Shown one piece after another: positions 7,775-10,209 of a stretch of DNA of 10,209 bases (position 1 is its first letter; every line of letters starts with the position of its first letter). This DNA is from Alkalimonas sp. GTDB lineage: Bacteria > Pseudomonadota > Gammaproteobacteria > Enterobacterales > Alteromonadaceae. Location: NCBI GenBank assembly GCA_022565655.1, contig JAIUMG010000106.1, forward strand, positions 1-10,209, in the 5' to 3' direction. The notes under the pieces were generated by a model, which ran no database searches, was not told where the DNA came from, and was given only the letters and a program-made list of their open reading frames with translations. Made by a program: the position numbers and the translations under genes.

Positions 7775-8614
7775 TCAGCTTTGCTTACGGCGACGGGCAT
7801 AAGCACCGAGGCCAAGCAGCGATAAACCAAACAGTGCCAGAGTACCAGGCTCTGGTACGGGTCGAAAATCAATTCGAGCTGTGGTAAAGATAGTGCTTGA
7901 TTCATTTTCTGGGGTCCAGATGCGAATAACATCGACCTCACCATCACCAAAATCCCAAGTATCGAAAATAAAACCGGTTAAGAGTTCGTCTGCTTCAAAC
8001 CCAAAAGAAAAGGTATAGATATAACTATCTATGGTGAAATCAAAGGCACCAGCTAAAATTTCTGTGGTAAATACATCATCACAGTTGGTTTGATTACCTG
8101 GAGGATTTGGATATGGGTCATCACAATTATTGATATTGCCAACGTTCACGGTCTCGTAAAATGCCAGATTATTAACTTGTGGAATTTCCGCAATCATATT
8201 TGCATCAGGGTCAAATAATTGAAATAACCCAGAAATTAGAATAGAGCTTAAATAATCACTACCCGCTGCCAATACATAATTAGAATGGGTAAAAGAACCA
8301 ATCTGCTGATAACCAGCGCCTACTGTAAGAGATCCAAGCCCGAGGTGATCATGAACAATCGCAAGGCCACTAGTGTTTACATCGTTAGCAGTGCCCCAAG
8401 TAATATCTAAATAATCAGATGTTAATGTGTCTTGATTGCTGAAAGTGATGCATGAATCATCGCCGGAGTTATTGCATGTGGCTGAACCATCGTTAACAAA
8501 GCCACCGCCGACTGTAAAAGCAAAATCACTAATCGGTGTTGCAAAAGTATGAGCTGACAACAAGCAGGCTGCGCCTGCCAACAGTCCCAGGGTTGTTTTA
8601 AGTTTGGTCGTCAT
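7775..8614 (-). CDS. THxN-type PEP-CTERM surface-sorting protein
   Basis: A 279-residue exported protein with a PEP-CTERM sorting signal. Residues 1-25 are a signal peptide. The C-terminus has the tripartite signal VPEPGTLALFG (Pro-Glu-Pro at 254-256), a hydrophobic helix and a basic end, ARRRKQS, which exosortase cleaves in this family; no exosortase gene lies in the window. FTHSN with THSN at 109-112, downstream of a TWGT segment at 72-75, matches the THxN subfamily of PEP-CTERM proteins, whose function is unknown. Four cysteines (47, 55, 164, 178) lie in two Asp/Asn-rich loops and could form disulfides or frame a metal site. I chose the ATG at 8614 because AAGGA (8623-8627) is eight bases upstream; a TTG at 8638 and an ATG at 8623 are also in frame. 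The gene is a single transcription unit with its own candidate promoter and terminator. It is more AT-rich than its neighbours, consistent with later acquisition. Confidence 0.9.
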   Translation of the reverse strand: MTTKLKTTLGLLAGAACLLSAHTFATPISDFAFTVGGGFVNDGSATCNNSGDDSCITFSNQDTLTSDYLDITWGTANDVNTSGLAIVHDHLGLGSLTVGAGYQQIGSFTHSNYVLAAGSDYLSSILISGLFQLFDPDANMIAEIPQVNNLAFYETVNVGNINNCDDPYPNPPGNQTNCDDVFTTEILAGAFDFTIDSYIYTFSFGFEADELLTGFIFDTWDFGDGEVDVIRIWTPENESSTIFTTARIDFRPVPEPGTLALFGLSLLGLGAYARRRKQS

Positions 8615-8672
8615 CGTTGTCATCCTTTTTTTGTGCAAAAGAGGGCGTTATGCCCAGAGACAGTCATAGAAT

Positions 8673-8689
8673 TGCATAGAAAATGCCAG
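8673..8689 (-). promoter_or_regulatory. Candidate sigma-54 (-24/-12) promoter of the PEP-CTERM gene
   Basis: On the minus strand CTGGCATTTTCTATGCA carries the -24 GG and -12 GC dinucleotides at exactly the spacing of the RpoN consensus, with TGGCA and TGCA around them. Positions CG after TGGCA and the first T of TTGC differ from consensus. A start near 8662 would give a leader of about 48 bases before the chosen ATG at 8614. I found no good sigma-70 site in the same region. Regulation of PEP-CTERM genes by RpoN with the PrsK/PrsR two-component system is known in some bacteria, which makes the match more credible, but it is a prediction from a short motif. Confidence 0.5.
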
Positions 8690-8737
8690 CTTTACGATTG
8701 GTTGTTTTTTCAACAGCTTATAGGGAGGAACTGATCA

Positions 8738-8782
8738 ATGCAGGTTGAAATTGTAAAAGAAGCCGACAGCATTTACGGTTAA
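8738..8782 (+). other. 14-codon small ORF with strong ribosome binding site (possible leader or remnant)
   Basis: On the plus strand GGGAGGA (8723-8729) lies eight bases before an ATG that opens a 14-codon frame, MQVEIVKEADSIYG, ending in TAA. This is opposite to all genes around it, and its stop overlaps the stop codon of the MFS gene on the other strand. The ribosome binding site is better than that of several real genes here. It could be a small peptide gene, the surviving start of a gene lost during rearrangement, or chance. No convincing promoter was seen upstream on the plus strand. Confidence 0.2.
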
Positions 8783-10128
8783 GACAAGGGCTTTAATTGC
8801 TGGTAATCAAAACGACCCGCCTCAACTTTGAGGTAACAGCGGCGCTCAGCCAGCACCAGAGTGGCTTCCAACACACCGGGCAGCTGGGTGATGTGATCAA
8901 GTAAGGCGTGTGATTCTTCCTCTGTTTTTTCGGTTAAATCAATGCTCAACCGTTCAGACTTGCCGGGTAGCTGCATCCCCAGCGTCAGGAGCAACCAACC
9001 CAGCGTCGCAAGCGCACTCAGCACAAAGATCGATGGTAAGCCAAACCAGCTCGCTACCAGACCACCGGCGAGCCCGCCTAGAAAGGCGCCAAAAAACTGG
9101 GCACTGGAATAAAGCCCCATAGCGGTGCCCTTCTGTCCGGCAGGAGCCAAGCGGGATAACAAGGCGGGTAAACTGGCTTCCAGAAAGTTAAATCCGGTGA
9201 AGAACAGCAACAATGCCAGGCTGATAAACAACAGGTTCAGCGGCGCCAACCAGAACAATAAAGCCGCCAGTAGCAATAAACTCAGTGCCGCTCGGAAAAA
9301 GCCAACTTCTTGCCGTTTACGCACGCTTATGATGATCATCGGCACCATCAACACAAATGAAAGCAACAACACCGGAACGTATAAACGCCAGTGTGATGCG
9401 CTGGCAAACTCAAGTTGCACCAGTTGTTGCGGCAGGGCAATGAAGAGCGCAGTTAGCATAAAGTGCAGCAATAAAATGCCCAGATTCAACCGGCTAAGCT
9501 GAGGCGCGCGGATCAGGGTACCCAGCAAAGCCGGTACGGCAAGGGTTTCACGTTGCGGCGCTTTGCTGATGGCTTTTGGGGTTAGTTGCACTGCCAGCAT
9601 GGCCAGTAACGCCAAGCCAGCGGTAAACCAGAATACACCGCTTAAACCATAGCGTGCGGCGATCATCGGACCCAGCACCATGGCAGCGGCAAACGACAAG
9701 CCAATGCTCATGCCAATAATCGCCATCACTTTGGGGCGCTGCTCTTCACGGGTTAAATCGGCGGCTAAAGCCAACACGGCCCCAGCAATGGCACCGGCAC
9801 CTTGCAGTACCCGGCCAAAGGTCACCATATAAACGGAATCGGCCAAAGCGGCTACCACGGAGCCCGCAGTAAACAGGGCCAGCCCCAGCAGCATGACTTT
9901 ATGGCGACCAATTTTATCGGATAGCCAACCCATCGGAATTTGCAGCAAGGCCTGGGTAAAACCATAGGCACCAATCGCCAGACCAATCCATAGCGGCGAA
10001 AAGCCGACTAAATCAGCACCATAAATGGCAAATACCGGCAGCAGCATAAATAGCCCAAGCATCCGGCTGGAAAAGATCAGAGCCAGTGAGGTTGCTGCTT
10101 TTTTTTCGGTCTTGGTGAGTTGATGCAT
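8779..10128 (-). CDS. yajR: YajR-like MFS transporter with C-terminal YAM-type domain
   Basis: A 449-residue major facilitator superfamily transporter of the inner membrane, probably a proton-driven drug or metabolite exporter; the substrate is unknown. Twelve hydrophobic helices span about residues 12-390. Motif A is present as GWLSDKIGRHK between helices 2 and 3. After the last helix, the final 60 or so residues form a soluble domain with the pattern of alternating strands and helices (LLDHITQLPGVLEATLVLAE, CYLKVEAG) of the ferredoxin-like YAM domain that marks E. coli YajR; overall length (454 in YajR) and several long motifs also match. The frame stays open to an ATG at 10203, but the start at 10128 aligns with YajR's N-terminus and lies about 39 bases after the predicted RNA start, whereas 10203 is upstream of the promoter. 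No strong Shine-Dalgarno precedes 10128. Related genomes often have uvrA divergent from such an MFS gene, with ssb after it; uvrA would lie beyond the right edge. Confidence 0.9.
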   Translation of the reverse strand: MHQLTKTEKKAATSLALIFSSRMLGLFMLLPVFAIYGADLVGFSPLWIGLAIGAYGFTQALLQIPMGWLSDKIGRHKVMLLGLALFTAGSVVAALADSVYMVTFGRVLQGAGAIAGAVLALAADLTREEQRPKVMAIIGMSIGLSFAAAMVLGPMIAARYGLSGVFWFTAGLALLAMLAVQLTPKAISKAPQRETLAVPALLGTLIRAPQLSRLNLGILLLHFMLTALFIALPQQLVQLEFASASHWRLYVPVLLLSFVLMVPMIIISVRKRQEVGFFRAALSLLLLAALLFWLAPLNLLFISLALLLFFTGFNFLEASLPALLSRLAPAGQKGTAMGLYSSAQFFGAFLGGLAGGLVASWFGLPSIFVLSALATLGWLLLTLGMQLPGKSERLSIDLTEKTEEESHALLDHITQLPGVLEATLVLAERRCYLKVEAGRFDYQQLKPLS

Positions 10129-10173
10129 GGATTTGTTCGTTGGTTGTTCGGGTTTGGTCTGCAACGGCGAAGC

Positions 10174-10182
10174 AGTATAGCA
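10174..10182 (-). promoter_or_regulatory. Extended -10 promoter candidate for the MFS gene
   Basis: On the minus strand TATACT (10174-10179) is preceded by TGC, giving TGnTATACT, the same extended -10 form as the ssb promoter. No good -35 hexamer sits 16-18 bases further upstream. The predicted start near 10167 gives a leader of about 39 bases and supports the 10128 start codon over 10203. Confidence 0.55.
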
Positions 10183-10209
10183 CAAAGAATCTGGCCTGCG
10201 CATACTCTG

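Noticed and set aside
8615..8638. TTG start at 8638 and ATG start at 8623 for the PEP-CTERM protein
   Set aside because: TTG has no ribosome binding site, and the AGGA is immediately next to the 8623 ATG; the same AAGGA is ideally spaced for the ATG at 8614.
8643..8655. GGGC-ATAAC-GCCC hairpin in the PEP-CTERM leader as a possible riboregulator
   Set aside because: The stem is only 4 bp, with no extension or conserved companion element; chance is likely.
10129..10203. N-terminal extension of the MFS protein to an ATG at 10203
   Set aside because: It adds a hydrophilic stretch absent from YajR and would start upstream of the extended -10 promoter.

Overview
The window looks like chromosomal DNA of a free-living, probably aquatic gammaproteobacterium. 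The MscS and SSB proteins are close to their Escherichia coli counterparts along their whole length, and the MFS transporter resembles E. coli YajR end to end, including its C-terminal domain. Two large c-di-GMP proteins and a PEP-CTERM surface protein point to an environmental, biofilm-forming lifestyle. The genus cannot be fixed from this sequence. Most genes look close to 50% GC; the PEP-CTERM gene is visibly richer in AT. No RNA genes, insertion sequences, CRISPR arrays or phage genes were seen.

Layout. Left block, plus strand: the 3' part of mscS (cut by the window edge) overlaps by 4 bp a gene for a DUF481/YdiY-type outer-membrane beta-barrel; the pair ends at a hairpin terminator near 1495-1524. 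Next comes a 779-residue membrane protein with two PAS domains followed by intact GGDEF and EAL domains. Its stop codon directly abuts the stop codon of a convergent minus-strand gene for a propeller sensor diguanylate cyclase (about 14 Reg_prop blades, Y_Y_Y domain, one membrane helix, coiled coil, GGEEF).

Right block, all minus strand, read from high to low coordinates: a YajR-like MFS exporter with its own extended -10 promoter; a PEP-CTERM protein with the THxN motif, preceded by a candidate sigma-54 promoter and followed by a strong terminator; ssb with its own extended -10 promoter; and the propeller diguanylate cyclase, which starts at or inside the end of ssb and is therefore probably co-transcribed with it.

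How the genes may work together (inference): the left block is about the cell envelope (osmotic valve plus outer-membrane protein). The two convergent GGDEF proteins would set local c-di-GMP in response to different signals, cytoplasmic PAS ligands against periplasmic propeller ligands. c-di-GMP commonly controls matrix and surface traits, which fits a nearby surface protein of the PEP-CTERM class, but nothing in the sequence links them directly. I saw no wholly new system. The most notable points are the PEP-CTERM cassette with its sigma-54-like promoter between MFS and ssb, the coupling of a diguanylate cyclase to ssb, and the zero-gap convergent c-di-GMP pair.
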